The notes: generated from the sequence alone by a model not told the origin. 64,000 nt of DNA from Thalassorhabdus alkalitolerans (GCF_042656585.1 NZ_JBHSPG010000023.1); one strand, 5' to 3'. Positions 33,278 to 42,276 are shown, counted from the stretch's first letter. Numbers and translations are program-made.

Positions 33278-33931
33278 TTAAGAATCAAAAGAATTTAAAG
33301 CATTCACTCCGTGAGCCAGGGCCGACCCCGCTTTTAAAGCGGTAGCGACCATGATCACCTCAGCGACTTCCTCTTTGATCGCTCCGGCTTTTCTGGCACC
33401 TTCAATGTGAACCTCAATGCAGTACGGGCAGCCTGTGGTATGGGCGACCGCCACAGCAATCAGCTCTTTTTCTTTTACAGTAAGCGCCCCTTCCTTCAAT
33501 GCTTTTTGGTCAAAATCAATAAAGGAAGCAAAGCTCTCTCCACTCAAATCTGAAAACTCTTTCATCCGTGCAAAATATTCTTTTTTATAAAGGGAGCCGT
33601 CGGATTCTCCGTCAAAGGCATTAAGAGCATTTACACCGTGAGCAGCGGCTGAGCCGGCTTTAAGTGCCGTGGCTACAAAAATCGCTTCGCTCATTTCCTC
33701 TTTGGTGCCTCCGGCTTCTTTGAGGTTTCCGACGTGAACCTCAATGCAGTACGGGCATCCGGTTGTATGAGCAACAGCCACCGCTGTTAACTCTTTAAGC
33801 TTAACGGAAAGAATACCATTTTCCATGACGCTTTGGTCAAATTGGATAAAGGCTTGAAAGGACTCTGGTGAAAGTTGTGAAAACTCACGAATCCGGGAAA
33901 AATAAGATTGATCATACAAAGCTTCCGTCAT
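33278..33931 (-). CDS. Tandem-duplicated AhpD-like (carboxymuconolactone decarboxylase family) protein
   Basis: A 217-residue protein made of two homologous halves (about 1-105 and 112-217). Each carries a CMD/AhpD domain and the identical block AVAHTTGCPYCIEVH with its redox CxxC, and each ends in a TALKAGSA.AHGVNALN motif. Family members are usually a single domain of about 110 residues acting as oligomers, so this is an internal gene duplication and fusion. It is the last gene of the sigma-54-type operon, 61 bases after the aldehyde dehydrogenase. A peroxidase/thiol-disulfide function protecting against aldehyde or peroxide stress is plausible but unproven. Confidence 0.88.
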   Translation of the reverse strand: MTEALYDQSYFSRIREFSQLSPESFQAFIQFDQSVMENGILSVKLKELTAVAVAHTTGCPYCIEVHVGNLKEAGGTKEEMSEAIFVATALKAGSAAAHGVNALNAFDGESDGSLYKKEYFARMKEFSDLSGESFASFIDFDQKALKEGALTVKEKELIAVAVAHTTGCPYCIEVHIEGARKAGAIKEEVAEVIMVATALKAGSALAHGVNALNSFDS

Positions 33932-33992
33932 AAAATCACCCCGGAATATAGATAGTTTTTTCGAAACAGAAGGATTGCGTGACTAGTATATG

Positions 33993-35513
33993 TTAAAAGA
34001 ATCCAAGAGCGTCTTTACTGTAGCTTACGAGTAAATTTTTCGTTTGCTGGTAGTGGCTTAGCATCATCAAATGATTTTCCCGCCCGATTCCCGACATTTT
34101 GTAGCCGCCGAATGCTGCATGGGCAGGGTAGTCGTGATAGCAGTTCGTCCATACACGGCCAGCCTCAATTTCTCTGCCAAAACGGTAAGAGGTATGGAAA
34201 TCTCTTGTCCATACACCCGCCCCCAGCCCATAAAGGGTGTCATTTGCAATCGATAAGGCTTCTTGATCGTCCTTAAAGGTCGTCACCGATAAAACAGGTC
34301 CGAAAATTTCTTCCTGAAAAATACGCATGCTGTTATTTCCCTCAAAAATAGTTGGCTGAATGTAATAGCCATCCTTTAACTCACCGTTCAAATCATTTCT
34401 TCCCCCGCCGGTAAGAAGCGTTGCTCCTTCTTGTTTGCCAATATCTATATAAGAAAGAATCTTTTCCACTTGTTCTGTTGATGCCTGGGCACCCATCATC
34501 GTGTGTGGATCAAGTGGATTTCCTGTCTGTATTTCTTTTACACGCTTGAGCGCGCGTTCCATGAAGTCGTCATATATGGATTCATGAATTAAAGCGCGAG
34601 AAGGGCAAGTACACACTTCTCCCTGGTTTAACGCAAACATAACCATGCCTTCAATGGCTTTATTTAAAAAGGCATCATCCTTTGCCATGACGTCTTCAAA
34701 GAAGATATTTGGGGATTTTCCCCCAAGCTCAAGTGTCACAGGGATAATATTTGCTGAAGCATATTGCATGATCAATCGTCCCGTGGTTGTTTCTCCTGTA
34801 AAGGCGATTTTATTAATTCTTTTGTTTGATGCAAGAGGCTTTCCCGCTTCTACGCCAAAGCCATTTACTACATTTAATACTCCCGGAGGCAGAAGATCCT
34901 GAATAAGCTCCAGAAGAACCATAAGAGAAGCAGGGGTCTGTTCTGCCGGCTTTAAAACAATGCAGTTTCCGGCAGCCAAAGCAGGCGCCACTTTCCATGT
35001 TGCCATAAGGAGAGGGAAGTTCCAGGGAATAATCTGCCCGACCACACCGAGAGGCTCATGAAAATGGTAAGCAACCGTCTCGTTGTTAATTTGGCTGAGG
35101 GATCCTTCCTGGGCGCGAATGACTCCGGCAAAATATCGAAAATGGTCAATGGCTAAAGGCAGATCAGCGTTTAACGTTTCACGCACCGCTTTCCCATTGT
35201 CCCAGGTTTCAGCTACAGCAAGCTTTTCTAGATTTTCTTCCATCCTGTCAGCGATTCGCTGGAGAAGAAGAGAACGTTCGCCTGATGACGTTTTGCCCCA
35301 GATTTCCTTTGCTTTGTGAGCTGCATCCAACGCTTTCTCTATGTCCTCAGAAGTGGAACGGGCGACCTGGCAAAAGGCCTGCCCGGTGACTGGAGTGTAC
35401 ACATCAAAGTAGTTTCCATTCACAGGGGGTGTCCACTCGCCTCCAATGAAATTATCATATCTTGCTTTAAAGGATACGAGGGCATCTTTTTCTCCTGGCT
35501 TTGAATAAATCAT
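33993..35513 (-). CDS. NAD-dependent aldehyde dehydrogenase, ExaC/AcoD-like
   Basis: A 506-residue aldehyde dehydrogenase. Active-site Glu lies in TLELGGKSPNIFFED, catalytic Cys in NQGEVCTCPSR (two cysteines), and the cofactor motif is FTGETTTGR. Length and the characteristic C-terminus (LLVSYSKDALGFF) match the ExaC/acetaldehyde dehydrogenase subfamily, which oxidises acetaldehyde to acetate. The ATG follows AAAAAGGAGG. It sits 65 bases downstream of the iron alcohol dehydrogenase, with a CCCGGC/GCCGGG hairpin in the gap. Together the two enzymes take an alcohol through the aldehyde to the acid. Confidence 0.92.
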   Translation of the reverse strand: MIYSKPGEKDALVSFKARYDNFIGGEWTPPVNGNYFDVYTPVTGQAFCQVARSTSEDIEKALDAAHKAKEIWGKTSSGERSLLLQRIADRMEENLEKLAVAETWDNGKAVRETLNADLPLAIDHFRYFAGVIRAQEGSLSQINNETVAYHFHEPLGVVGQIIPWNFPLLMATWKVAPALAAGNCIVLKPAEQTPASLMVLLELIQDLLPPGVLNVVNGFGVEAGKPLASNKRINKIAFTGETTTGRLIMQYASANIIPVTLELGGKSPNIFFEDVMAKDDAFLNKAIEGMVMFALNQGEVCTCPSRALIHESIYDDFMERALKRVKEIQTGNPLDPHTMMGAQASTEQVEKILSYIDIGKQEGATLLTGGGRNDLNGELKDGYYIQPTIFEGNNSMRIFQEEIFGPVLSVTTFKDDQEALSIANDTLYGLGAGVWTRDFHTSYRFGREIEAGRVWTNCYHDYPAHAAFGGYKMSGIGRENHLMMLSHYQQTKNLLVSYSKDALGFF

Positions 35514-35578
35514 AAGTGGACCTCCTTTTTATAGAAAACCCGGCCTGTAGCTTCCTACCGCCGGGCGTCCTGTTTGTT

Positions 35579-36772
35579 TTACAATGTCTGGGCTTTTTCG
35601 GCCGGCTTTCTGTTATAGGAAGCAGCCACGATTTGTTTGATTTCATCTAAGGTGGCTTTTCGAGGATTGGTTAAGGCGCACGCATCATTCATCGCGTGGA
35701 TGGCAAGGGTTTCAATATCCTCTTCTTTAGCTCCCATTTCAGCGAAGCCATCAGGGATTCCTACGTCCTTACACAGCGTTTCAATCGCTTCAATCGCTTT
35801 TTCTGCAGCAGCACGCTTGGACAGTCCTTCAATGTTTTCACCGAGAGCTTCGGCAATGTCAGCAAAGCGCTCAGGCTTGGACATTAAGTTAAAGCGCTCG
35901 ACGTGGGGAAGAAGGATCGCATTACACACGCCATGAGGGAAGTTGTAAATGCCTCCGAACTGGTGGGCGATCGCATGCACATAGCCAAGGGATGCATTGT
36001 TAAAGGCCATCCCGGCAAGGAACTGAGCATATGACATCTGGTTTCTTGCTTCAATATCTTCGCCGTTTGCTACCGCGGCGCGTAAGTACTTGCTCACTAG
36101 ACGCATCGTTTGCAGAGCGCATGCATCGGTGATAGGAGTAGCATCAGTAGAAACATAGGCTTCCACCGCATGAGTAAGGGCGTCTATTCCTGTAGCTGCA
36201 GTAAGTCCTGCCGGCTTTTTCACTGTTAAAATAGGATCATTTATCGAAATTTTTGGCGTGGTATGTTTATCAACGATCGCCATTTTTACTTTTCGCTCTG
36301 TATCTGTGATGATGCAGAAGCGGGTCATTTCACTAGCTGTTCCGGAAGTTGTATTGATAGCTACAAGAGGAGGGAGCGGGTTAGTGGATTGATCCACACC
36401 TTCATAATCGTGAATTCTTCCTCCATTAGAAGCAACAAGGCCGATTCCTTTCGCGCAGTCGTGAGAGCTTCCCCCGCCAAGAGAGACGATCGAGTCGCAT
36501 CCTGAAGACTCATACACCTCAAGACCTGCTGCTACATTGAGGTCCGTAGGATTTGGTTCGGAACCAGGGAAGATTTCAACATCCACACCGGCGGCTTTAA
36601 TGATGTTGGCCACATCGTCTGCCACACCCATGTTATAAAGTCCTTCATCCGTTACAATGAGAGATTTTTTCATTCCGAGGTTCTTGATTCTTTCCCCGGC
36701 TTCATTCACTGCTCCTACTCCCATTAAGTTGACACTTGGAATAAAGAATCCATACACCTTTTCTTCTACCAT
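35579..36772 (-). CDS. Iron-containing alcohol dehydrogenase (methanol/1,3-propanediol dehydrogenase type)
   Basis: A 397-residue group III alcohol dehydrogenase closely resembling Bacillus methanol dehydrogenase and 1,3-propanediol dehydrogenase in layout. NAD motif is SLGGGSSHDCAKGIG; metal ligands lie in GIDALTHAVEAYVS, HAIAHQFGGIY and HGVCNAILLPH. AGGAGGAG precedes the ATG. It is the first gene of the operon with aldehyde dehydrogenase and AhpD-like genes, and is preceded by a near-consensus sigma-54 promoter. It shares only family-level similarity with the other iron alcohol dehydrogenase at 28.8 kb. Physiological substrate is probably a short-chain primary alcohol. Confidence 0.92.
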   Translation of the reverse strand: MVEEKVYGFFIPSVNLMGVGAVNEAGERIKNLGMKKSLIVTDEGLYNMGVADDVANIIKAAGVDVEIFPGSEPNPTDLNVAAGLEVYESSGCDSIVSLGGGSSHDCAKGIGLVASNGGRIHDYEGVDQSTNPLPPLVAINTTSGTASEMTRFCIITDTERKVKMAIVDKHTTPKISINDPILTVKKPAGLTAATGIDALTHAVEAYVSTDATPITDACALQTMRLVSKYLRAAVANGEDIEARNQMSYAQFLAGMAFNNASLGYVHAIAHQFGGIYNFPHGVCNAILLPHVERFNLMSKPERFADIAEALGENIEGLSKRAAAEKAIEAIETLCKDVGIPDGFAEMGAKEEDIETLAIHAMNDACALTNPRKATLDEIKQIVAASYNRKPAEKAQTL

Positions 36773-36814
36773 TTGATCTCCTCCTCATATAAATCAAAGT
36801 TTCACACCTTTTTA

Positions 36815-36832
36815 TTGCAAAGAGCATGCCAA
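36815..36832 (-). promoter_or_regulatory. Sigma-54 (-24/-12) promoter of the adh-aldh-ahpD operon
   Basis: On the minus strand the sequence reads TTGGCATGCTCTTTGCAA. The GG of the -24 element and the GC of the -12 element are exactly 10 bases apart. It matches the TTGGCACGNNNNTTGCA consensus with one mismatch in the -24 box. Transcription would start near 36805, about 33 bases before the gene. Confidence 0.85.
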
Positions 36833-36859
36833 CTTTCTTTAAAAAAGGAAAAATAGTTT

Positions 36860-36888
36860 GGTAACCGCTGTGGTTGTAAGCGTTTACC
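36860..36888 (-). promoter_or_regulatory. Upstream dyad, candidate enhancer-binding-protein site
   Basis: GGTAAACGCT, 9 bases, AGCGGTTACC (minus strand): a 10-bp inverted repeat with one mismatch, centred about 69 bases upstream of the predicted start. That is a plausible upstream activating site for the NtrC-type regulator. From here to mntP (36889-37101) I see no gene and no recognisable riboswitch. Confidence 0.65.
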
Positions 36889-37101
36889 TTGATTGAGGAA
36901 GAAAAGAGCTGAGTCATTTTTTAATAGAGAGGCCGAGGATGTGGCTGTGACAGGCCGAAATTTCGGCTCAATCAAGCCAGAGGTTTGGAGGACTGTTTAT
37001 TTTGAGACCAGTTTCTCGCAGTATTTATGTCTTAAAAAGCCTGTCTATTCCCATCCTCTCCTGCATAGGGTTATAAAAGCAGATTTGGGGGAGGGGACGG
37101 C

Positions 37102-37647
37102 ATGGAAGAATGGATCGTACTGGGCATTATCGCTGTCGCTCTTGGCATGGATGCCTTTTCTATGTCGCTTGCAATGGGAATGAACGGAATCAAAGTAAGG
37201 GAAAGGCCGAAAATTGCAAGCACGATCGGAATGTTTCATATATTGATGCCTTTAGCCGGGATTGCCGGCGGCAAATGGATTGCCTCTTCTTTTGAACAGC
37301 TCGCTCTTTGGGTAGGAGGAGGGCTTTTAATTTTAATCGGTCTGCAGATGATCTGGACAGGGGTCGGGTCCAGCAGCGAAAATAATACCATTACACCAAG
37401 AGGGCTTGGGCTGCTGCTGTTTGCCTTGCTTGTAAGTCTGGATTCTTTTTCAGTAGGTATTACTCTTGGCATTGTAGGGGCAAAGATTGTAGCGGTCCTT
37501 CTTCTATTTGGTCTTACGAGTGCTGTAGCAACGTGGATGGGTTTGTTTTTAGGCACTCATGCCAAAGGGGTGGTCGGGTCTTACGGTGAAATGCTTGGCG
37601 GAGGGATACTCCTTGCTTTTGGGGTAAAGCTTCTTTTACCTCTGTAA
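37102..37647 (+). CDS. mntP: Manganese efflux pump MntP
   Basis: A 181-residue integral membrane protein with six predicted helices, made of two DUF204 repeats. The signature Asp motifs LGMDAFSMSLAMGM and VSLDSFSVGITLG lie one in each half. MntP exports Mn2+ to prevent manganese toxicity. The ATG follows GGGGGAGGGG. The position corresponds to B. subtilis ywlD. Confidence 0.92.
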   Translation: MEEWIVLGIIAVALGMDAFSMSLAMGMNGIKVRERPKIASTIGMFHILMPLAGIAGGKWIASSFEQLALWVGGGLLILIGLQMIWTGVGSSSENNTITPRGLGLLLFALLVSLDSFSVGITLGIVGAKIVAVLLLFGLTSAVATWMGLFLGTHAKGVVGSYGEMLGGGILLAFGVKLLLPL

Positions 37648-37829
37648 AAATAAGATTTTAGTGACGTGATGCTCTTTTAGATTTGTGGTCTACATAAAGA
37701 GCACAATTCGACATGTCGAGAATACAAGGTTGAACTTTTGGTAATTCAGTGAGAATGCTCCCCATCTTGAGGGAGTAACAAATTTTTTGCCACCTCGGCT
37801 ATTGCTTCTTATTGAATTATGCTTGTTTG

Positions 37830-37838
37830 TGCTAAAAT
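37830..37838 (+). promoter_or_regulatory. ywlE promoter (extended -10)
   Basis: TGCTAAAAT forms an extended -10 about 36 bases upstream of ywlE; a TTGAAT lies 15 bp further upstream. Confidence 0.5.
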
Positions 37839-37873
37839 AATAGAAAAAATGCAGGAAAAGAAAGGGTGCCATC

Positions 37874-38311
37874 ATGAAAAAAATATTGTTTGTTTGCACA
37901 GGAAACACGTGCCGGAGCCCGATGGCAGAAGCTTTAATGAAGAAAAAAGCTGGGGAGCAAGTCGAAATAAAATCAGCAGGGGTTCATGCTTTTCCCGGCA
38001 TGGGAGCCTCTGAAGGGACAACCTCTGTCCTAAATGAAAGAGAGATCCCTCTAAACCATTCTGCCCGACTTGTCGATAGAGAACTAGTAGAGTGGGCAGA
38101 TTTAATTTTAACAATGACGAAAAGTCATTTTCAGCTTCTGGCTGCAAAGTTTCCGGCCGCTGCAGAGAAAGCTTTTACAATTAAGGAATTTGCTAATGAT
38201 GAAAATCACGGGGATATTAGCGATCCGATAGGCGGCACGATAGAAGATTACCGGAACACAGCCAGAGAACTGGATGCCCTTCTAGATAAAGTAATACAAA
38301 AACTTGACTAG
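37874..38311 (+). CDS. ywlE: Protein-arginine phosphatase YwlE
   Basis: A 145-residue low-molecular-weight phosphatase. The P-loop is VCTGNTCRSPMAEA, with nucleophile Cys8 and Thr12. The threonine replaces the bulky residue of tyrosine phosphatases and is the determinant for phosphoarginine. The general acid lies in DISDPIGG. YwlE removes the McsB-made arginine phosphate mark that directs proteins to ClpCP. The position between mntP and rpiB fits, apart from an inserted chemoreceptor gene. Confidence 0.92.
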   Translation: MKKILFVCTGNTCRSPMAEALMKKKAGEQVEIKSAGVHAFPGMGASEGTTSVLNEREIPLNHSARLVDRELVEWADLILTMTKSHFQLLAAKFPAAAEKAFTIKEFANDENHGDISDPIGGTIEDYRNTARELDALLDKVIQKLD

Positions 38312-38325
38312 AAAAGGTGGGGGCT

Positions 38326-39618
38326 ATGGGGGGACAGAAGTATGCTTTTAGTATTCGGAAAAAGCTGGTCCTTGGAATCAGCATATTATCACTAATCACG
38401 TACGGGACAAGTGGATTTTTTATCTTTATTCTCCTGGATGTGATTCCTGAAGCCTGGGGAGTGACCGGTGATTCCTTTATTGTTCTAACACTTGTTTTAG
38501 GCTGTTTGTGGAGTATTCTGCTGGCATTCTTGGCAGCTCCGTTCATTACAAAGCCTTTGGCAAGGCTGGAAGCTGCTGTACGAACAGCGGCAGGGGGAAA
38601 CATTCAGGAAAATGTGGCTGTAACCAAATCGGATGATGAGCTCAGGGCATTAGGCCTTGCTTATAATGAAATGCTTGGCAGTCTGAGAGCCATGGTTCAT
38701 GATATTGAAACAAATTTTCAGGAAACGAGCCAGAAAGTGGCTGATATTACACTTGCTTCAGAGACGGCATCGAACCGGGCAGCCGGGATTGCCGGCACCA
38801 TTGATGAAATCTCAGCAGGAGCTGAAAGCTCAGCCTATGCGATCCAAAACACTGCTGACTCTATGGAGGATATCACTAGAATTGCGGAAGAAGTACATAG
38901 TAAGGCTGATTCATCCAAAGAGTCTACGAGAAAAATGGTCGATACCCTGAAGAAAAGCCGGAGTGTAACTGATTCGTTAGTAGGCGGGATTAAGCAAATG
39001 GAAAGAGATAATCAAGATTCTCTGCTAGCCGTTGAAGCGCTGGACAAGCAGGCTGGAAAAGTAGAAGAGATTATTTCTCTTGTAGGTGATATTGCCGGCC
39101 AGACAAACTTACTCGCTTTAAATGCATCCATTGAAGCAGCAAGGGCCGGCGAACAGGGCAGAGGGTTTGCAGTAGTAGCTGAAGAAGTGAGAAAGCTTGC
39201 TGACGAAAGCTCTTCAGCTGTCCAAAGTGTATCTGAAGTCATTAAGAACATCCAAGGTGAAGTACAGAATGTGGTCTTTAAAATTAAAGACCAGGTACTG
39301 GCGGCTCAGCAAGAGTCCAAAAAAGGAACCGAAACACACCAGGCGATCGGGGAAATGGAAGCATCAGTCGAGGTGGTTGTACAAGCCGTTGATCATATTA
39401 CAGAATTAATTGATAGGCAGCTCAAGGCAATCCAGGATACCTCCCAGGAAACGCAGGAGGTTGCCGCAATTGCAGAAGAAACGTCCGCAGGAGCACTCGA
39501 AGTGTCTTCGGCTACAGAAGAACAGACACAAGTAATGGAGAAATGTACAGAGAAAGCTCAGGAGCTCTCTGAACAAGCAAAGAAATTGAAGCTCACCATC
39601 GATAAATTTACAATATAA
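38326..39618 (+). CDS. Methyl-accepting chemotaxis protein without an extracellular sensor domain
   Basis: A 430-residue chemoreceptor. Two hydrophobic helices (about 14-34 and 47-70) are joined by only a dozen residues, so there is almost no extracellular ligand domain. A HAMP region follows (about 70-125), then the long cytoplasmic coiled-coil with the conserved tip (AGQTNLLALNASIEAARAGE, GFAVVAEEVRKLADES). It may sense membrane state or an intracellular cue. The ATG at 38326 follows AAAGGTGG. It is inserted between ywlE and rpiB. Confidence 0.9.
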   Translation: MGGQKYAFSIRKKLVLGISILSLITYGTSGFFIFILLDVIPEAWGVTGDSFIVLTLVLGCLWSILLAFLAAPFITKPLARLEAAVRTAAGGNIQENVAVTKSDDELRALGLAYNEMLGSLRAMVHDIETNFQETSQKVADITLASETASNRAAGIAGTIDEISAGAESSAYAIQNTADSMEDITRIAEEVHSKADSSKESTRKMVDTLKKSRSVTDSLVGGIKQMERDNQDSLLAVEALDKQAGKVEEIISLVGDIAGQTNLLALNASIEAARAGEQGRGFAVVAEEVRKLADESSSAVQSVSEVIKNIQGEVQNVVFKIKDQVLAAQQESKKGTETHQAIGEMEASVEVVVQAVDHITELIDRQLKAIQDTSQETQEVAAIAEETSAGALEVSSATEEQTQVMEKCTEKAQELSEQAKKLKLTIDKFTI

Positions 39619-39696
39619 ATACATGGTGCAATTCATCTCCATAAAGGATATCCTGTATAGGAAAGGGTATCATGAACAACAAGGAGGATTTATTCC

Positions 39697-40134
39697 ATGA
39701 AAGTAGCAATTGGCGCCGACCACGGCGGCTATCATTTAAAAGAAGAAATCAAAGGTCTGCTTGATGAGTTAAATATAAGCTTTGAGGATGTCGGCTGTGA
39801 CTGTACTGACTCTGTGGATTACCCTGATTACGCTTCACCGGTAGCTGAAAAGGTGGCAAGCGGAGAAGCAGACAGAGGCATTCTGATTTGCGGGACAGGC
39901 ATTGGCATGTCCATCGCTGCCAATAAAGTAAAAGGGATCCGCTGTGCCCTGGTTCATGATTTGTTTAGTGCGAAAGCAACGAGAGCTCACAATGACAGCA
40001 ACGTTCTTGCTATGGGTGAGCGCGTGATTGGACCGGGCCTTGCACTTGAAATCGCCAAAGTGTGGCTGACGACTGATTATGAAGGCGGACGCCATGCGAA
40101 CCGTGTTCAAAAGATTACAGATCTTGAAGGCTAA
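39697..40134 (+). CDS. rpiB: Ribose-5-phosphate isomerase B
   Basis: A 145-residue RpiB/LacAB-family isomerase interconverting ribose-5-phosphate and ribulose-5-phosphate. Motifs IGADHGGYHLKEEI, the catalytic Cys in GILICGTGIGMSIAANK and the phosphate-binding HDLFSAKATRAHNDSN are present. AAGGAGGA precedes the ATG. B. subtilis ywlF is equivalent. Confidence 0.95.
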   Translation: MKVAIGADHGGYHLKEEIKGLLDELNISFEDVGCDCTDSVDYPDYASPVAEKVASGEADRGILICGTGIGMSIAANKVKGIRCALVHDLFSAKATRAHNDSNVLAMGERVIGPGLALEIAKVWLTTDYEGGRHANRVQKITDLEG

Positions 40135-40229
40135 GAAAACAGCTGGTTGAAAAGCACCGGCCATGGAGAGGAAAATGCCCGGTGCTCCAGGCTGAGTATG
40201 TGGCTGTGCGTTGAAAATAAGAAAACGAT

Positions 40230-40266
40230 CCCTTCTCTTACGGCTATTCCCTAAGAGGAGGGATTG
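40230..40266 (+). other. Hairpin(s) between rpiB and ywlG
   Basis: ATCCCT.CTCTTA pairs with TAAGAG.AGGGAT, followed by TGTTTGT; a second hairpin, AGCACCGG/CCGGTGCT, lies at about 40153-40188. These may end rpiB transcription or modulate ywlG, whose ribosome site begins a few bases after the stem. Confidence 0.55.
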
Positions 40267-40284
40267 TTTGTAAGGGGTGGAAAC

Positions 40285-40842
40285 GTGAATATCCAAACGG
40301 AGATAAGAGAAAGCTTGTCTACCGCACTGCAGGAATTAAGTGATGTCGTCACCCTGAATGACCGCCATATCTTTGTGATTGGTGCAAGTACAAGTGAAGT
40401 TCTTGGTAAAAGAATCGGATCAGCGGGTTCAGAGGAAGCTGCAGAGGAAATATTCAGCGTCTTGCAGGAATTTCAGGAAAAAACAGGTGTGCACCTGGCG
40501 TTTCAGGGCTGTGAGCACATTAACCGGGCACTGGTTATTGAAAGCCGGACCGCAGAAAGGTTCTCACTGGAAGAAGTGACAGTCGTGCCTCACGCGAAGG
40601 CCGGCGGAGCGATGGCTTCCTATGCTTACCAGCACTTCAGGGATCCGGTAGTCACTGAATTTGTGAAGGCAGACGCGGGCATAGATATAGGTGACACATT
40701 GATTGGAATGCATTTAAAACACGTAGCAATACCGGTGCGAAGCTCTATAAAGGAAATTGGAGCCGCACACCTGACTATGGCGAAAACCCGCCCCAAACTT
40801 ATCGGCGGTTCAAGAGCTCGTTATCCGATAGTAGAAAAATAA
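40285..40842 (+). CDS. ywlG: DUF436 / TIGR01440 family protein YwlG
   Basis: A 185-residue conserved Firmicutes protein of unknown function, found here between rpiB and glyA as in B. subtilis. The GTG at 40285 follows AAGGGGTGG. Family blocks FVIGASTSEVLGKRIGS, FQGCEHINRALVIE and PKLIGGSRARYP are recognisable. No membrane segment. Confidence 0.88.
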   Translation: MNIQTEIRESLSTALQELSDVVTLNDRHIFVIGASTSEVLGKRIGSAGSEEAAEEIFSVLQEFQEKTGVHLAFQGCEHINRALVIESRTAERFSLEEVTVVPHAKAGGAMASYAYQHFRDPVVTEFVKADAGIDIGDTLIGMHLKHVAIPVRSSIKEIGAAHLTMAKTRPKLIGGSRARYPIVEK

Positions 40843-40985
40843 CTGAATTCTTAATATTTTTTTATAAAAATCAAATAAAATACGTTTTTAAAAGAAAATA
40901 ACGTGTTACAATAGGTCTTGATATATAATATGACAGTAAATAACGAACATATTCAAGTAAGGGAACGAAAGGGGACACCATTTTC

Positions 40986-42227
40986 ATGGAGAACGTAAAA
41001 AAGCAAGATCCAAAGGTATTTGATGCGATTCAAGCAGAGCTTGGCCGCCAGCGTGACAAAATCGAACTAATTGCTTCAGAGAACTTTGTAAGCGAAGCGG
41101 TGATGGAAGCACAGGGCTCTGTTCTTACGAATAAGTATGCAGAAGGATACCCTGGCCGCCGCTATTATGGCGGTTGTGAATACGTAGACGTAGCTGAAGA
41201 TATTGCCCGTGACCGTGCAAAGGAATTATTTGGGGCAGAGCATGTCAACGTCCAGCCTCATTCAGGTGCCCAGGCTAACATGGCCGTATACTTTACGATC
41301 CTTGAGCCAGGAGACACTGTACTTGGAATGAATCTTTCCCACGGCGGCCACCTGACACACGGAAGCCCGGTTAACTTCAGTGGGGTGCAGTACAACTTTG
41401 TGGAATACGGAGTGACTGAAGACGAGCAGCGTATTGACTATGATGATGTACTTGCTATTGCAAAAGAGAGCAAGCCAAAGCTCATCGTTGCCGGAGCAAG
41501 TGCCTACCCTCGTGAAATTGATTTTGCAAAGTTCCGCGAAATCGCTGATGAAGTAGGAGCTTACTTAATGGTCGACATGGCTCATATTGCTGGGTTAGTC
41601 GCAACAGGAGACCACCCAAATCCAGTTCCTCATGCTCACTTTGTAACGACAACTACTCATAAGACACTTCGCGGTCCACGCGGCGGTATGGTCCTTTGCA
41701 ACGAAGAATTTGCAAAGAAAATAGACAAATCGGTATTCCCTGGCTTGCAGGGCGGCCCTCTTATGCACGTGATCGCAGCAAAAGCAGTAGCTTTTGGAGA
41801 AGCTCTTCAGGATGACTTCAAAACCTACGGACAAAATATCATTAAGAATGCGAAGAAGCTTGGTGAAGCTCTTGTAGAAGGCGGAGTGGACCTCGTTTCC
41901 GGCGGCACCGACAACCACTTGCTTTTATTGGACTTGCGCAAGCTTGGCATCACTGGAAAAGTAGCGGAGAAAGCTCTTGATGAAGTCGGCTTAACGACAA
42001 ACAAAAACGCAATTCCTTACGACCCGGAAAGCCCGTTTGTAACAAGCGGCATCCGTATTGGGACAGCAGCTGTAACCTCCCGGGGATTCGGAGAAAAAGA
42101 AATGGAAGAAGTAGGCGCCATCATGGCACTTACACTAAAAAACCATGACAATGAGGAAAAACTCCAGGAAGCCAAAGACCGTGTCAAAGCACTAACAGAG
42201 CAGTTCCCAATGTACGAAAACCTGTAA
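40986..42227 (+). CDS. glyA: Serine hydroxymethyltransferase
   Basis: A 413-residue PLP enzyme converting serine and tetrahydrofolate to glycine and methylene-THF. The PLP lysine is in FVTTTTHKTLRGPRGG; the N-terminal block IELIASENFVSEAVMEAQGS is intact. GAAAGGGG lies 11 bases before the ATG. A TATAAT at 40924-40929 may be its -10, without a clear -35. A weak PurR-box-like CGAAC is noted but not accepted. Confidence 0.96.
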   Translation: MENVKKQDPKVFDAIQAELGRQRDKIELIASENFVSEAVMEAQGSVLTNKYAEGYPGRRYYGGCEYVDVAEDIARDRAKELFGAEHVNVQPHSGAQANMAVYFTILEPGDTVLGMNLSHGGHLTHGSPVNFSGVQYNFVEYGVTEDEQRIDYDDVLAIAKESKPKLIVAGASAYPREIDFAKFREIADEVGAYLMVDMAHIAGLVATGDHPNPVPHAHFVTTTTHKTLRGPRGGMVLCNEEFAKKIDKSVFPGLQGGPLMHVIAAKAVAFGEALQDDFKTYGQNIIKNAKKLGEALVEGGVDLVSGGTDNHLLLLDLRKLGITGKVAEKALDEVGLTTNKNAIPYDPESPFVTSGIRIGTAAVTSRGFGEKEMEEVGAIMALTLKNHDNEEKLQEAKDRVKALTEQFPMYENL

Positions 42228-42241
42228 ATAAGGTGCATGAG

Positions 42242-42275
42242 AAAGCAGAAGCCAGAGCAGGCTTCTGCTTTTTTT
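42242..42275 (+). terminator. Terminator after glyA
   Basis: AAAGCAGAAGCC pairs perfectly with GGCTTCTGCTTT across a short loop, then T residues. Confidence 0.92.
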
Positions 42276-42276
42276 C

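Noticed and set aside
36889..37101. yybP-ykoY manganese riboswitch before mntP
   Set aside because: I could not find the conserved internal-loop sequences of that class in the leader.
40938..40951. PurR box upstream of glyA
   Set aside because: A single CGAAC core with mismatches and no inverted partner at the expected spacing; glyA is a PurR target in B. subtilis, but the evidence here is too weak.
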